A stretch of DNA of 64,000 nucleotides from Flavobacterium crocinum (GTDB lineage Bacteria > Bacteroidota > Bacteroidia > Flavobacteriales > Flavobacteriaceae), in assembly GCF_003122385.1 (NCBI RefSeq), contig NZ_CP029255.1:1612001-1676000 (forward strand). Direction: 5' to 3'. The notes below the pieces were generated by a model, which saw only the letters and a list, made by a program, of their open reading frames with translations, did no database searches and was not told the origin of the DNA. This document shows positions 1-8,528 of the stretch, piece by piece. How positions within the stretch are numbered: the first letter of the stretch is position 1; each line of letters opens with the position of its first letter. A program made the position numbers and the translations under genes.

Positions 1-551
1 TAACTGATTTTATAAATGAAATTATAGTAAATAATATCTGCCTGAAGCGATTTTACTTTTTCTTTAGAATGTTTAATATAAAGAGAAACATTATCGCCAA
101 TATAGGTTTCCTCATAGATGCCTTTTATAGTAGAAGGAAATTTTATGGATTCTTCTTTAAGATTGACAAATTTTTTGTTTTTGATAAAGAAATAGTCAAC
201 CTTTTCGGTAATGAGGTTTATAGGTAAATTTTCAGAAGATCCATTTTGTTTGTAGATAACCTGATCTTGCAGAATGTCGTATTTGAGATTGACACTGGAA
301 TAAATTTGTCCTTCATAACTGATATCACCGAGATTGAATTCCTCAATATAATATCTGTTTTTGCCTGCCAAAGGGCGGAAAGGCTCACTGTGGACAATTC
401 CGTTATTGATGTTTAGATTGTCTTTTCCAATGGCTTCATCGAAGTAATCGTACAATGACGATTTTTCAACAGATTGGGAATGTAAATACGATATGTTTAA
501 GAAGCTTGCAAATATCGATAGATAAATGGTTTTTTTTTGGTAATTTTTCAA
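1..551 (-). CDS. Secreted protein of unknown function (3' end outside window)
   Basis: An open frame of at least 183 codons runs off the left edge. It begins at a TTG at 551; an in-frame stop lies about 30 bases upstream and there is no ATG between them. The first residues (MKNYQKKTIYLSIFASFLN, then HSQS) look like a Sec signal peptide with cleavage after the Ser-Gln, as is common in this phylum. The mature part is rich in Tyr, Asn, Lys and Ile, with the alternating pattern of a beta-rich envelope protein. I do not recognise a family. A TACTTTTG match to the flavobacterial -7 box lies upstream at 589-596 (minus strand). Confidence 0.7.
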   Translation of the reverse strand, partial: MKNYQKKTIYLSIFASFLNISYLHSQSVEKSSLYDYFDEAIGKDNLNINNGIVHSEPFRPLAGKNRYYIEEFNLGDISYEGQIYSSVNLKYDILQDQVIYKQNGSSENLPINLITEKVDYFFIKNKKFVNLKEESIKFPSTIKGIYEETYIGDNVSLYIKHSKEKVKSLQADIIYYNFIYKIS

Positions 552-731
552 GGGAACGTGATTAGTTTGTTTTTGGATTGATTAGTTCCAAAAGTATTAA
601 AAAAATGTTATAAAAATCACGCAAAGGTGTTAAAATGTAATAAAATTTTTATGTTATTAAAATGAAAAATCTCAATCCATTAGTTAATTTGGAAGAATGT
701 TGAATATTGCGTTTAGGAAACACAGAAGTTT

Positions 732-1694
732 TTAAAATAATAAATCTACTTGCGAGTTTATCTTTTCCAGATAATAATCTATTTTTCTGATGGCGCGATT
801 AAAGAAAAGATGCTGTTCTTTTATACCGGACTGAGCTAAAGGAATTGAGTTGAGAATTTGTTGCTTAAAAAACTGATGGACATTTTTACAGCTGTCTTCG
901 TTGTCTGTAATGAAATAGCCTAAAAGTGTATAAGGAACAAACATGGTTAATTTCTCGTCAGTTTCTATGAGCATATTATTGTTTAATAGTATGAGTTCGT
1001 TGTAATAAATAGAGAATCTTTCGTTTGGTTCGTTACATTTTGATTTTATTAGTTCAATAATTCTTTTAAGGTCTGTGCAAAGAGCATTTGCACTTTTTAA
1101 ACTCAAAAGGCCGGCTTCATAAAAATAAAGAATTTGTTGTAGACTGCTGTTTATGGTCGTGTCGTTCCATACCTCATTTACGATTGTGTTCTCGTATATC
1201 TTTTTTAATTTTTGCATGTATTCTGTAAAAGATTCATCGATTACAAAATTTTCAAATGAGGTTTTCTTTTGACTGGAATTTAAAAGATTAAGCCAGACAA
1301 ATGCTTTAAATTTTGAGAGTATGGTTCCGTCCATAAAGTAAAACAGCGGAATGTCTTTAGCAGAATAAAATAACTTTGTTTTCTTATTTTTTGTTAATGC
1401 TTCTATATTTTCTGCAGATGATTTGAAATACTGAAGCATGTCTTTTAAGTTTTCGATTTCAATTGTTTTCTCAACAATTACCTTTCCCTTTTTCGAAAAT
1501 AAATTATCTAAAGAAATATTGAAATGATTAGCCAGTTTAATTGTTTCATCAATAGAAAATTTGCTTTTGCCTGAAATTCTTCGGTATGAAGCATCATAGC
1601 TAATTTCTAAAACAGCGGCAATTTCATCAATCAAAGAAATGGATTGAGGTATTTTCTGTTTGATGGCTTTTAAAAATAATTCCTGTGATTTCAT
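732..1694 (-). CDS. HTH transcriptional regulator, probable repressor/activator of the adjacent desaturase
   Basis: The N-terminal ~65 residues form a helix-turn-helix: an alpha-helical start, then EIAAVLEISYDASYRRISGK and SIDETIKLANHFNISLDNLF, a layout seen in XRE-like regulators of Bacteroidota. The remaining ~250 residues are helical with no recognised ligand domain. An ATG 18 bases upstream, at 1712, lies inside a perfect 19-bp palindrome. I therefore place the start at MKSQELF (1694, 320 aa), directly after that palindrome. The gene is divergent from the fatty-acid desaturase at 1801, and related palindromes lie in the shared 106-bp intergenic space. Control of desaturase and self is inferred from this arrangement; the effector is unknown. 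Confidence 0.75.
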   Translation of the reverse strand: MKSQELFLKAIKQKIPQSISLIDEIAAVLEISYDASYRRISGKSKFSIDETIKLANHFNISLDNLFSKKGKVIVEKTIEIENLKDMLQYFKSSAENIEALTKNKKTKLFYSAKDIPLFYFMDGTILSKFKAFVWLNLLNSSQKKTSFENFVIDESFTEYMQKLKKIYENTIVNEVWNDTTINSSLQQILYFYEAGLLSLKSANALCTDLKRIIELIKSKCNEPNERFSIYYNELILLNNNMLIETDEKLTMFVPYTLLGYFITDNEDSCKNVHQFFKQQILNSIPLAQSGIKEQHLFFNRAIRKIDYYLEKINSQVDLLF

Positions 1695-1695
1695 A

Positions 1696-1714
1696 TTTTG
1701 CGATAATCGCAAAA
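1696..1714. promoter_or_regulatory. Operator-like perfect palindrome (site 1)
   Basis: TTTTGCGATAATCGCAAAA: two 9-bp arms around one central A. It lies just upstream of the chosen regulator start, so a bound protein would block the regulator's own transcript. Related sites occur at 1735-1744 and 1750-1764. Confidence 0.65.
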
Positions 1715-1734
1715 TTAATAAAAATTTCCATCAC

Positions 1735-1764
1735 TTTGCGCAAATTGAAATGCGATAAATGCAA
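1735..1764. promoter_or_regulatory. Two further operator-like sites in the desaturase promoter
   Basis: TTTGCGCAAA (1735-1744) is a perfect 10-bp palindrome sharing the TTGCG/CGCAA arms of site 1. ATGCGATAAATGCAA (1750-1764) matches the 15-bp core of site 1 at 12 of 15 positions. It lies wholly within the spacer between the -33 and -7 boxes of the desaturase promoter. Confidence 0.55.
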
Positions 1765-1772
1765 TAGGTTTG
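1745..1772 (+). promoter_or_regulatory. Desaturase promoter
   Basis: TTG (1745-1747), a 17-base spacer, then TAGGTTTG (1765-1772). This is an exact match to the Flavobacterium consensus TTG-N17-TAnnTTTG, about 28 bases upstream of the desaturase ATG. The spacer carries an operator-like site. Confidence 0.7.
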
Positions 1773-1800
1773 CCTTGTAATTTTTTAAAAAGACACTTTT

Positions 1801-2877
1801 ATGAAAGCTAAATATTTTAATAAATCAGAAGAAGAGAAGGTATTTTTTACGGCATTAAAAGAGAAAGTGCATGAGAAACTAAAGCATAAAACTATTTCTC
1901 ACGGCGATGCCAGATTTTGGTTTAAAGGTCTGTTTTGGACTTTTATTTGTTATTCTTCTTATTCATTGCTTTTTTTGGATTCGGTAAGTAAAATGCATTT
2001 TTGGATATTGTATGTAATTTTTCAGCTAGCCGGATTGCTTATCGGATTTAGTTTTGGTCACGATGCCTCTCATAATACGGCATTCAAAAATAAAAAGGCA
2101 AATTCAGTTTTGCACTTTTTTAGTTTTCTAACGGTTGGAATAGATCCATTGCTTTGGGGTTTGAGGCATATTCGTTCACATCATTTGTATGCAAATGTTG
2201 AAGGAAGTGATATTGATATCGATAAAAATCCATTTTTGAGATTGAGTCCAACGCATCCATGGAAGCCAAAACATAAGTACCAGGCTTATTATGCGCCATT
2301 TGTTTATATGTTTACGCTGTTACATTCTGTTTTTATGAGTGACTGGGTCTATTTGTTTTCAAACGAATATGACTGGATGAAAAGAGGAGTTTCTAAACTT
2401 GAACTTTACTTTAGATTTTTACTGTATAAAGTATTTTATTTTTCTCTCGTATTAATTTTTCCATTATTATATGCTCACTTTTCCTGGTCTTTCATTGTTG
2501 TGACTTTTCTAACGGCAAGTGCTTTTACTTCGATGGTTTTTATTATAATGCTGGTAGGAACACATTTCTTTGATGGGGCAGATTATCCGCAGCCTGAAGG
2601 AGAATTTTTAGAACATACTTGGGCAGTTCATCAGCTTTATACAAGTTGCGACTGGGATGCCAATAAGAGCTGGGCAAGATTTTTAAGTGGTGGATCCAAC
2701 TGTCATGCTGCGCATCATCTTTTTCCGAATATCTGCCATACCAATTATAGTGAAATTAATAACATAATTGAAGAAACAACAAAAGAATACAAACAACCTT
2801 ATCATCATAAAACGTTATTTGAAATGATGTTTTCCCATTTTAAACATTTGCAAAAAATGGGAAATCCAAAAGAATAA
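1801..2877 (+). CDS. Membrane fatty-acid desaturase (acyl-lipid/acyl-CoA, front-end type)
   Basis: Integral-membrane di-iron desaturase of 358 aa. All three histidine boxes are visible: HDASH (87-91), HIRSHH (123-128) and HAAHH (302-306), with hydrophobic segments around 48-85, 105-120 and 205-250. The family inserts double bonds into acyl chains at the cytoplasmic membrane using an electron donor. No cytochrome b5 domain is fused, so reducing power must come from elsewhere. It is divergent from an HTH regulator and has a consensus promoter overlapped by operator-like sites, which suggests regulated membrane fluidity. The regiospecificity cannot be read from sequence. Confidence 0.88.
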   Translation: MKAKYFNKSEEEKVFFTALKEKVHEKLKHKTISHGDARFWFKGLFWTFICYSSYSLLFLDSVSKMHFWILYVIFQLAGLLIGFSFGHDASHNTAFKNKKANSVLHFFSFLTVGIDPLLWGLRHIRSHHLYANVEGSDIDIDKNPFLRLSPTHPWKPKHKYQAYYAPFVYMFTLLHSVFMSDWVYLFSNEYDWMKRGVSKLELYFRFLLYKVFYFSLVLIFPLLYAHFSWSFIVVTFLTASAFTSMVFIIMLVGTHFFDGADYPQPEGEFLEHTWAVHQLYTSCDWDANKSWARFLSGGSNCHAAHHLFPNICHTNYSEINNIIEETTKEYKQPYHHKTLFEMMFSHFKHLQKMGNPKE

Positions 2878-2883
2878 AACTTA

Positions 2884-2915
2884 AAAACCCCAATTCAATA
2901 ATGAATTGGGGTTTT
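2884..2915. terminator. Bidirectional terminator between desaturase and pnp
   Basis: A 14-bp stem (AAAACCCCAATTCA and its complement, loop ATAA) flanked by A and T tracts. It lies between the convergent desaturase and pnp genes. Confidence 0.85.
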
Positions 2916-2948
2916 CTATGAATAAACCTTTAGTAAACTAAGATCTGA

Positions 2949-5084
2949 TTACTCTTTTTTCTCCTCACGTGGAGGTCTTGGAACAAGCGCTTTTTTAGAC
3001 ACTTTTTCTTTTTTAGTTTTAGGGTCAATTCCTAAGTATTTCACTTGGAAAACATCTCCCATTTTAACTACGTCAGCAACGTTTTCAGTACGTTCCCAAG
3101 CCAATTCAGATACGTGAAGTAGTACTTCGTTTCCTGGTGCAGCAGTATATTCTACAACAGCTCCGAAATCTAACATTTTGATTACTTTAACTTCGTAAGC
3201 TTCTCCCATTTGAGGTTTGAAAGTTAAAGCATCAATTTTAGCTAATACAGTTTTGATACCTTCAGGATCAGTTCCTAAGATTTCAACAACTCCTTGCTCG
3301 TCAACTTCGTTAATAACGATAGTAGTTCCTGTAGCTTTCTGTAATTCCTGAATTACTTTTCCTCCAGGTCCAATTAATGCTCCAATAAAGTTTCCAGGAA
3401 TAGTTCTGGTAATGATTTTTGGTGCATGAGCTTTAACGTCTGCTCTTGGAGTAGCGATTGTCTCAGTTAATTTTCCTAAAATATGTAAACGTCCATCACG
3501 AGCCTGAGCTAATGCTTGTTCCATGATATCATAACGTAATCCTTCGATTTTGATATCCATTTGGCAAGCTGTAATTCCATCAGCAGTTCCGGTTACTTTA
3601 AAGTCCATATCTCCTAAGTGATCTTCATCTCCTAAAATATCAGACAATACAGCAAATTTCTCACCGTCAGTAATCAATCCCATAGCAATTCCAGAAACTG
3701 GTTTTACCATTTGAACTCCGGCATCCATCAAAGCCATTGTTCCAGCACATACTGTTGCCATAGAAGAAGAACCATTAGATTCTAAAACCTCAGAAACAAC
3801 ACGGATTGTGTAAGGACAATCTGCAGGAATCATATTTTTTAACGCTCTTTGAGCTAAGTTACCGTGACCAACTTCTCTTCTTGAAGTTCCTCTTAGTGGT
3901 TTTGCTTCACCAGTAGAGAAAGGAGGGAAGTTATAGTGTAAGTAGAATTTTTCTTCACCTTGCTCGCTAGGCGAGTCGATTTGGTTAGCCTCTCTAGAAG
4001 TTCCTAAAGTTACTGTAGCCAAAGCTTGAGTTTCTCCACGTGTAAATAAAGAAGAACCGTGAACTCTTGGTAAATAATCAGTTTCACACCAAATTGGTCT
4101 GATGTCTGTAGTTTTTCTACCATCTAAACGAACGCCTAATTCTAAAACAACGTTACGAACAGCTTCTTTGTTGGTTTTGTAGAAATATTTAGAAACTAAA
4201 TCTCCATCAGCAGCTAATTCTTCTTCCGTAAATAAAGCTTTTACTTCTTCTTTTACTTCAGCAAATGCAGCACCTCTTTCGTGTTTAGCTGAACCAACTT
4301 TTGCAATAGCATAGATTTTATCGTATGCTGCTGCTTTTACTTTTGCGTAAATTTCTTCGTTTTCTCTCTCTCCTTCGTAAGTACGGATTTCTTTTTTACC
4401 AAAAGCTTCCTGTAAACGATATTGAGCGTGAATTTGAACTTTGATAGCCTCGTGAGCAAATTTAATAGCTTCGATCATTTCAGCTTCTGAGATTTCTTTC
4501 ATCTCACCTTCAACCATTGCTACAGAATCCATAGAAGCTCCAATCATCATATCGATGTCAGATTTTTCTAATTCTTCTCTACTTGGGTTGATAACCAATT
4601 TTCCGTCGATACGTGCAACACGTACTTCAGAAATTAAGTTATAAAATGGAATATCTGAAACTGCTAATGCTGCAGAAGCCGCTAAACCAGCTAAAGCATC
4701 TGGCATAACTGTTTCGTCATGAGACATTAATTGAATCATAACTTGTGTTTCAGCATGGTAATCGTCTGGGAAAAGTGGACGTAAAACACGGTCAACTAAT
4801 CTCATTGTCAATATTTCGCTGTCGCTTGGACGTGCTTCTCTTTTAAAGAAACCTCCAGGGAAACGACCTGCTGCTGCGAATTTTTCGCGGTAATCTACCG
4901 TTAACGGTAAAAAATCAACGCCTGGGTTTGATGTGCGAGCTGAAACTGCTGTTGCAAGAATCATAGTATCGCCCATTCTAACTACTACAGAACCATCAGC
5001 TTGTTTTGCCAAACGTCCTGTCTCGATTGTGATGCTTCTGCCATCACCTAAATCGATTTTTTCTACAAATAATTGTGGAATCAT
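2949..5084 (-). CDS. pnp: Polyribonucleotide nucleotidyltransferase (PNPase)
   Basis: 3'-5' phosphorolytic exoribonuclease of the RNA-decay machinery, 711 aa, the usual length. Two RNase PH domains occupy roughly residues 15-225 and 310-545. They are followed by a KH domain ([15 protein letters not shown], about 570-630) and an S1 domain (about 635-700). The tail is charged (PREEKKE). It follows rpsO on the same strand, the conserved rpsO-pnp order. The rpsO terminator and a large leader hairpin lie between them, so pnp is probably controlled at its 5' leader. Confidence 0.97.
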   Translation of the reverse strand: MIPQLFVEKIDLGDGRSITIETGRLAKQADGSVVVRMGDTMILATAVSARTSNPGVDFLPLTVDYREKFAAAGRFPGGFFKREARPSDSEILTMRLVDRVLRPLFPDDYHAETQVMIQLMSHDETVMPDALAGLAASAALAVSDIPFYNLISEVRVARIDGKLVINPSREELEKSDIDMMIGASMDSVAMVEGEMKEISEAEMIEAIKFAHEAIKVQIHAQYRLQEAFGKKEIRTYEGERENEEIYAKVKAAAYDKIYAIAKVGSAKHERGAAFAEVKEEVKALFTEEELAADGDLVSKYFYKTNKEAVRNVVLELGVRLDGRKTTDIRPIWCETDYLPRVHGSSLFTRGETQALATVTLGTSREANQIDSPSEQGEEKFYLHYNFPPFSTGEAKPLRGTSRREVGHGNLAQRALKNMIPADCPYTIRVVSEVLESNGSSSMATVCAGTMALMDAGVQMVKPVSGIAMGLITDGEKFAVLSDILGDEDHLGDMDFKVTGTADGITACQMDIKIEGLRYDIMEQALAQARDGRLHILGKLTETIATPRADVKAHAPKIITRTIPGNFIGALIGPGGKVIQELQKATGTTIVINEVDEQGVVEILGTDPEGIKTVLAKIDALTFKPQMGEAYEVKVIKMLDFGAVVEYTAAPGNEVLLHVSELAWERTENVADVVKMGDVFQVKYLGIDPKTKKEKVSKKALVPRPPREEKKE

Positions 5085-5109
5085 AAATTTTTTCCTTTTG
5101 ATTATACAA

Positions 5110-5166
5110 TGGGTTTTAGTTGTGTTGTAGTTGTTGTTGTGTGTAGTTGTTGTTATCTAAAACCCA
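5110..5166 (-). promoter_or_regulatory. Large stem-loop in the pnp leader
   Basis: TGGGTTTTAG (5110-5119) and CTAAAACCCA (5157-5166) form a perfect 10-bp stem. In the pnp mRNA it encloses a 37-nt loop made almost only of A and C with ACA/CAAC repeats. It ends about 25 nt before the pnp ATG. In E. coli, PNPase autoregulates through a leader hairpin; a similar role here is inference. Confidence 0.5.
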
Positions 5167-5216
5167 ATGAAAAACCAAACTTTTTTTCTTGTAATAGTAT
5201 GCGTGTAATGTAAAAA

Positions 5217-5244
5217 CAAAAAGAGGCACTTTCGCACCTCTTTT
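5217..5244 (-). terminator. rpsO terminator
   Basis: In the rpsO transcript GAGGUGC-GAAA-GUGCCUC forms a stem with a GNRA loop and two G-U pairs, followed by a U tract. It lies directly after the rpsO stop. Confidence 0.75.
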
Positions 5245-5253
5245 CTATATTGA

Positions 5254-5520
5254 TTATTTTCTGATATTCAATACTTTGATAATCTCACGATATCTGTTGA
5301 TATCTTTCTTTTTCAGATAATCCAACAAAGCTCTTCTTTTACCTACTAATAGTACAAGAGAACGCTCAGTGTTGTAATCGTGACGATTTTTTTTCAAGTG
5401 TTCAGTTAAGTGAGAAATTCTGTAAGTGAACAATGCAATTTGACCTTCTGCGCTTCCAGTGTTTGTTGCACCACCGTGTTGTGCGAAAATCTCTTCTTTC
5501 TTTTCTTTAGTTAAATACAT
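5254..5520 (-). CDS. rpsO: 30S ribosomal protein S15
   Basis: 88 aa, the normal S15 length. It carries the family pattern TGSAEGQIALFTYRISHLTEHLKKN, then DYNTERSLVLLVGKRRALLDYLKKKD. S15 binds the central domain of 16S rRNA. It is upstream of pnp on the same strand and has its own promoter about 55 bases before the ATG. Confidence 0.97.
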   Translation of the reverse strand: MYLTKEKKEEIFAQHGGATNTGSAEGQIALFTYRISHLTEHLKKNRHDYNTERSLVLLVGKRRALLDYLKKKDINRYREIIKVLNIRK

Positions 5521-5575
5521 TCCAATATTATTTAATGATTTTTATGTATGTCATACAACTTTTGTAAGACGGGTG

Positions 5576-5606
5576 CAAAATTAGATTAAAAAAACAAAAG
5601 AATCAA
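5576..5606 (-). promoter_or_regulatory. rpsO promoter
   Basis: Reading the minus strand: TTG (5606-5604), a 20-base spacer, then TAATTTTG (5583-5576), matching TTG-N-TAnnTTTG. Confidence 0.6.
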
Positions 5607-5694
5607 ACAAAAATAAAAGAATCTTAAAATAGAGGTGTAGAAAATTGTGTTTTAATGATTTGAAGGTACTTTTTTTAAGTTTAAATTTCTATTT

Positions 5695-6639
5695 TTATTT
5701 TGCCATTATGGTTATTGGCAATTTATAAAGAGCTCTTACAGGAATTCCCCTGTTCTTGCCGGGATTCCATTTTTGGGCTTCTTTAATCAATTGTATGGCA
5801 TTTTCATCGATACCATAACCAACGCCTTTTATTACTGTTGGCTCTACCAGATTCCCTTCTTCATCTACTATAAAGGTCATGTAAATTTTTCCGGAAACTT
5901 TTCTGGCTTCAAAAGGAATACGCATTGATTTCCCAATATAACTGTAGAACGAACTTATTCCATTTTTAGGGCTTGGCTGAAGGTATTTTGTACCATACGA
6001 ATGTTTTGTATTTAAAGAGTCGGTAGTAATTCCAGAAATTAATTTTCCTTTTTTGTAAATTTCAATAAAGCTGGATTTTCTCTTGAAATCACTTCCTTTC
6101 CATGTGCCTTCTGGTTCACCATTTTTTATTTCTCCCGCTTCTTCGCTATTTTCGCTTTTATAGGAGTATTGTCCATTTCCATCTGTCACAATTTGTTCTT
6201 TTTCAGGGTTCCAAAAGTTAATTATTTTGCCCTCAACTATGCCTTCTTTATCTTCAGGATAGTCAATTTCAGATTTTATATTTCCATTTTCGTACCAGCT
6301 AAATTCTTTTCCGGATTTTTTTGAATTAACATAGTTGACAGTGTATTTTTTATTCCCGTTTTCATAGTAAGAGACAGCTTGTCCCTCAATTTTCATAATA
6401 TCTCGGTCTGTTGTAGTAGCAATAAATTTTATTTTTCCAGATTTGTAATAGTCCTTATAAACGTAAGTTTTTTTATCAGAATAGTATTCTTCAATAAGTC
6501 TGGTGTACTTATAATTTTCCTGAGTACTTGGTACCCACATAGAATCTAAGTAAATTAGCTTATTAGCAGTTACAGCGTTTTGTGAAAATGCTTTTGTAGA
6601 TAGTAAAACTAAAAATAAAATACGTAAAATTTGTTTCAT
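5695..6639 (-). CDS. Secreted YwqK/MORN-type repeat protein with C-terminal TonB-like domain
   Basis: The start is set at MKQILRILF (6639, 314 aa), because the frame upstream only adds residues before a clear signal peptide ending in AFSQ. Residues ~60-200 carry repeated Tyr/Gly/Asn units such as YYKSGKIKF, YYENGNKKYTVNY and WYENGNIKSEI, the YwqK-antitoxin/MORN-like repeat. The C-terminal ~90 residues (MTFIVDEEGNLVEPTVIKGVG..., then AQKWNPGKNRGIPVRA) match the energy-transducing TonB C-terminal fold. No N-terminal membrane anchor remains after signal cleavage, so it is not a classical TonB. It is a tandem paralogue of the gene at 6735. Function unknown. Confidence 0.75.
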   Translation of the reverse strand: MKQILRILFLVLLSTKAFSQNAVTANKLIYLDSMWVPSTQENYKYTRLIEEYYSDKKTYVYKDYYKSGKIKFIATTTDRDIMKIEGQAVSYYENGNKKYTVNYVNSKKSGKEFSWYENGNIKSEIDYPEDKEGIVEGKIINFWNPEKEQIVTDGNGQYSYKSENSEEAGEIKNGEPEGTWKGSDFKRKSSFIEIYKKGKLISGITTDSLNTKHSYGTKYLQPSPKNGISSFYSYIGKSMRIPFEARKVSGKIYMTFIVDEEGNLVEPTVIKGVGYGIDENAIQLIKEAQKWNPGKNRGIPVRALYKLPITIMAK

Positions 6640-6734
6640 AGGAGGATTGGAAATAAAAATTAGGCCAAAGTAATATTTTGAATACAAATAAACAAGGGGT
6701 TGAGTTTAACAAATCAAGAAAATTTTAGAGTTGG

Positions 6735-7430
6735 TTATTTTGACTTCGAAGTCTTCTTCCCGGATTGTTTTTCACTCAAAGAAGAGTAAGTAGTTTTTAC
6801 GTTGTTGGCATCTATACTGACTCCGGAAATTAGAATTCCTTTATCATAACTATCGGTAAAGGAAATATCTTTGGACACGTCATTTCCTTGCCAAATACCT
6901 TGTTTTAAGCCGTTTTTTATTTCACCTTTTTGAGATATAGAACCTTCAGTTTCTTCATATTCTCCGTTTCCGTCAGTTACGGTTTGGGTTTTATCTTCCT
7001 TCCAGTAATTAAGAATCAGGGTTTGCGACTTTTTTGTTTTCGGATCCCAGAAATTTTGCTTCTCTGACTTCTTGTTTTGGTTTTCGTACCAGTTAATTTC
7101 TTTTCCGGATTTATGATCGTCAAGATAATTGATAACAGATTCTTTTGTTCCGTTTTTGTAATAACAAATAAATTCTCCGTCCTTTTTCAGGATATCTCTG
7201 TCCAGAGTTGAGCCGGTCATTTTCTTCCTTCCATTTTTGTAGAAATCAGTAATGACATATCTGGCACTTTTTTGAGAATAATTGGTTATTACTCTTGTGT
7301 AACTGTAATCTGGGGAAGTGGTTTCCCTATTTAATGAGTCAAGGAAAATCTTTTTCGAGACCATGTTAATCTGTGCGGATAGACCAGTTGAAATGATAAC
7401 AAAAAGTAATATATAGATGTTTTTTTTCAT
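6735..7430 (-). CDS. Secreted YwqK/MORN-type repeat protein, paralogue lacking the TonB-like domain
   Basis: 231 aa with a signal peptide (ends GLSAQ). It aligns along its length with the N-terminal two-thirds of the next gene at 5695: KIFLDS/LIYLDS, DFYKNGRKKM/DYYKSGKIKF, SGKEINWYENQNKKSE/SGKEFSWYENGNIKSE, TVTDGNGEYEE/IVTDGNGQYSY. The C-terminal TonB-like domain is missing and is replaced by a Ser/Lys-rich tail. Tandem duplication followed by loss or gain of the domain is the simplest explanation. Function unknown. Confidence 0.7.
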   Translation of the reverse strand: MKKNIYILLFVIISTGLSAQINMVSKKIFLDSLNRETTSPDYSYTRVITNYSQKSARYVITDFYKNGRKKMTGSTLDRDILKKDGEFICYYKNGTKESVINYLDDHKSGKEINWYENQNKKSEKQNFWDPKTKKSQTLILNYWKEDKTQTVTDGNGEYEETEGSISQKGEIKNGLKQGIWQGNDVSKDISFTDSYDKGILISGVSIDANNVKTTYSSLSEKQSGKKTSKSK

Positions 7431-7464
7431 TCTGGTCTATTTTTTTGTACTAAAAATAGGGCTT

Positions 7465-7920
7465 CTAGAATAATTTAGCAACCTCCTGATTTACGAATTC
7501 TAAAAATCTTTCATCAGCTTCCGTAAACGGATCAATAACATGACTGTCAATATCGATCTGACCAATATTTACTCCATTTACAAAAAGTGGTACTACGATT
7601 TCAGATTTAACGGTTAAGCTACAAGCGATATAATTATCCTGAGCTTTAACATCAGGGACTACAAAATTGGCATTGCTTTCTGCGACCTGTCCGCAGATTC
7701 CTTTTCCAAAAGGGATAACCGTATGATCTGTTTCTGCCCCAACATAAGGACCTAAGTGAAGTGTTTTACTTTCGTGGTTGGCAAAATAAAAACCTACCCA
7801 ATTATAGTAATCTACATTTTCGTTTAATAATTGGCAGATAGCTAGTAGTTTTTCATCTCTAACTTTATTGTTATCAGATACTATAGCGCTTATTTTTGGT
7901 TGTAATTCTTGAAATGTCAT
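7465..7920 (-). CDS. GAF-domain protein, free methionine-(R)-sulfoxide reductase family
   Basis: 151 aa, a single GAF domain with the fRMsr signatures NWVGFYF (40-46), GICGQVA (74-80), NYIACSLTVKSEIVVP (96-111) and DIDS. Family members reduce free Met-R-sulfoxide in the cytoplasm. E. coli fRMsr has cysteines at 84, 94 and 118. Here the equivalents of 94 and 118 are C76 and C100, but the equivalent of 84 is H66. Either the enzyme works with two cysteines or it has another GAF function. It is divergent from xrtF, with 71 bases between. Confidence 0.7.
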   Translation of the reverse strand: MTFQELQPKISAIVSDNNKVRDEKLLAICQLLNENVDYYNWVGFYFANHESKTLHLGPYVGAETDHTVIPFGKGICGQVAESNANFVVPDVKAQDNYIACSLTVKSEIVVPLFVNGVNIGQIDIDSHVIDPFTEADERFLEFVNQEVAKLF

Positions 7921-7991
7921 GATTTGAAAATTTTATACAAAAGTATTTAAAGCTAAACTCAAAAAATACATAAATTTGAAAAAAAAATCTC

Positions 7992-8528
7992 TTGAAGAAA
8001 TATTTCGTCCAGTTTAAACCGTTTTTGATTTTCGTAGGGATCTTTTTCTTGACGTACATTGTTCTGACATTACTTTATAAATTCTATCTCAATAGTTTTG
8101 AAGCACATGATCTTGATAATATAACTGTAGTTGTTAGCAAGAACACAGAACAATTATTGCAGCTTTTTAATTACGATATAATTGTTCAGAAAAGTGCTCA
8201 AAATCCGTGGATGAAAGTTTCTCTCAATGGTAAATTTTTAGCTCTTATAACAGAAGGATGCAATGCAGTTAGTGTTATGATTCTTTTTGTTTCTTTTGTG
8301 GCTGCTTTTTCGGGAAAACTAAAACAAACCTTACTGTTTATATTATTTGGAGTTTTTTCTCTTTACATCCTGAACGTTATTAGAATTGCAGTACTAACAG
8401 TTCTTTTGTTTAATTTTCCGGAACAAAACCATTTCCTTCACGGAGTTGTATTTCCGTTGATTATTTACGGATATGTATTTGTTTTGTGGATTTTCTGGAT
8501 CAATAGATTTTCAAAATATGCTCGATAA
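7992..8528 (+). CDS. xrtF: Exosortase XrtF
   Basis: 178 aa polytopic membrane protein. The family catalytic triad is visible: Cys in EGCNAVSVMILF, Arg in LNVIRIAVL, and His in FLHGVVFPLIIYG. Exosortases cleave and process proteins bearing a PEP-CTERM-like sorting signal at the cytoplasmic membrane. The start is TTG (7992), with a stop in frame five codons upstream; a TAAATTTG -7 box (7971-7978) lies just before it. The downstream gene overlaps by 11 bases and is the usual XrtF partner. No obvious substrate is encoded in this window. Confidence 0.85.
   Translation: MKKYFVQFKPFLIFVGIFFLTYIVLTLLYKFYLNSFEAHDLDNITVVVSKNTEQLLQLFNYDIIVQKSAQNPWMKVSLNGKFLALITEGCNAVSVMILFVSFVAAFSGKLKQTLLFILFGVFSLYILNVIRIAVLTVLLFNFPEQNHFLHGVVFPLIIYGYVFVLWIFWINRFSKYAR

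Noticed and set aside
4933..5130. Plus-strand frame over the pnp start
   Set aside because: Antisense to the conserved pnp N-terminus and through its leader hairpin; no independent support.
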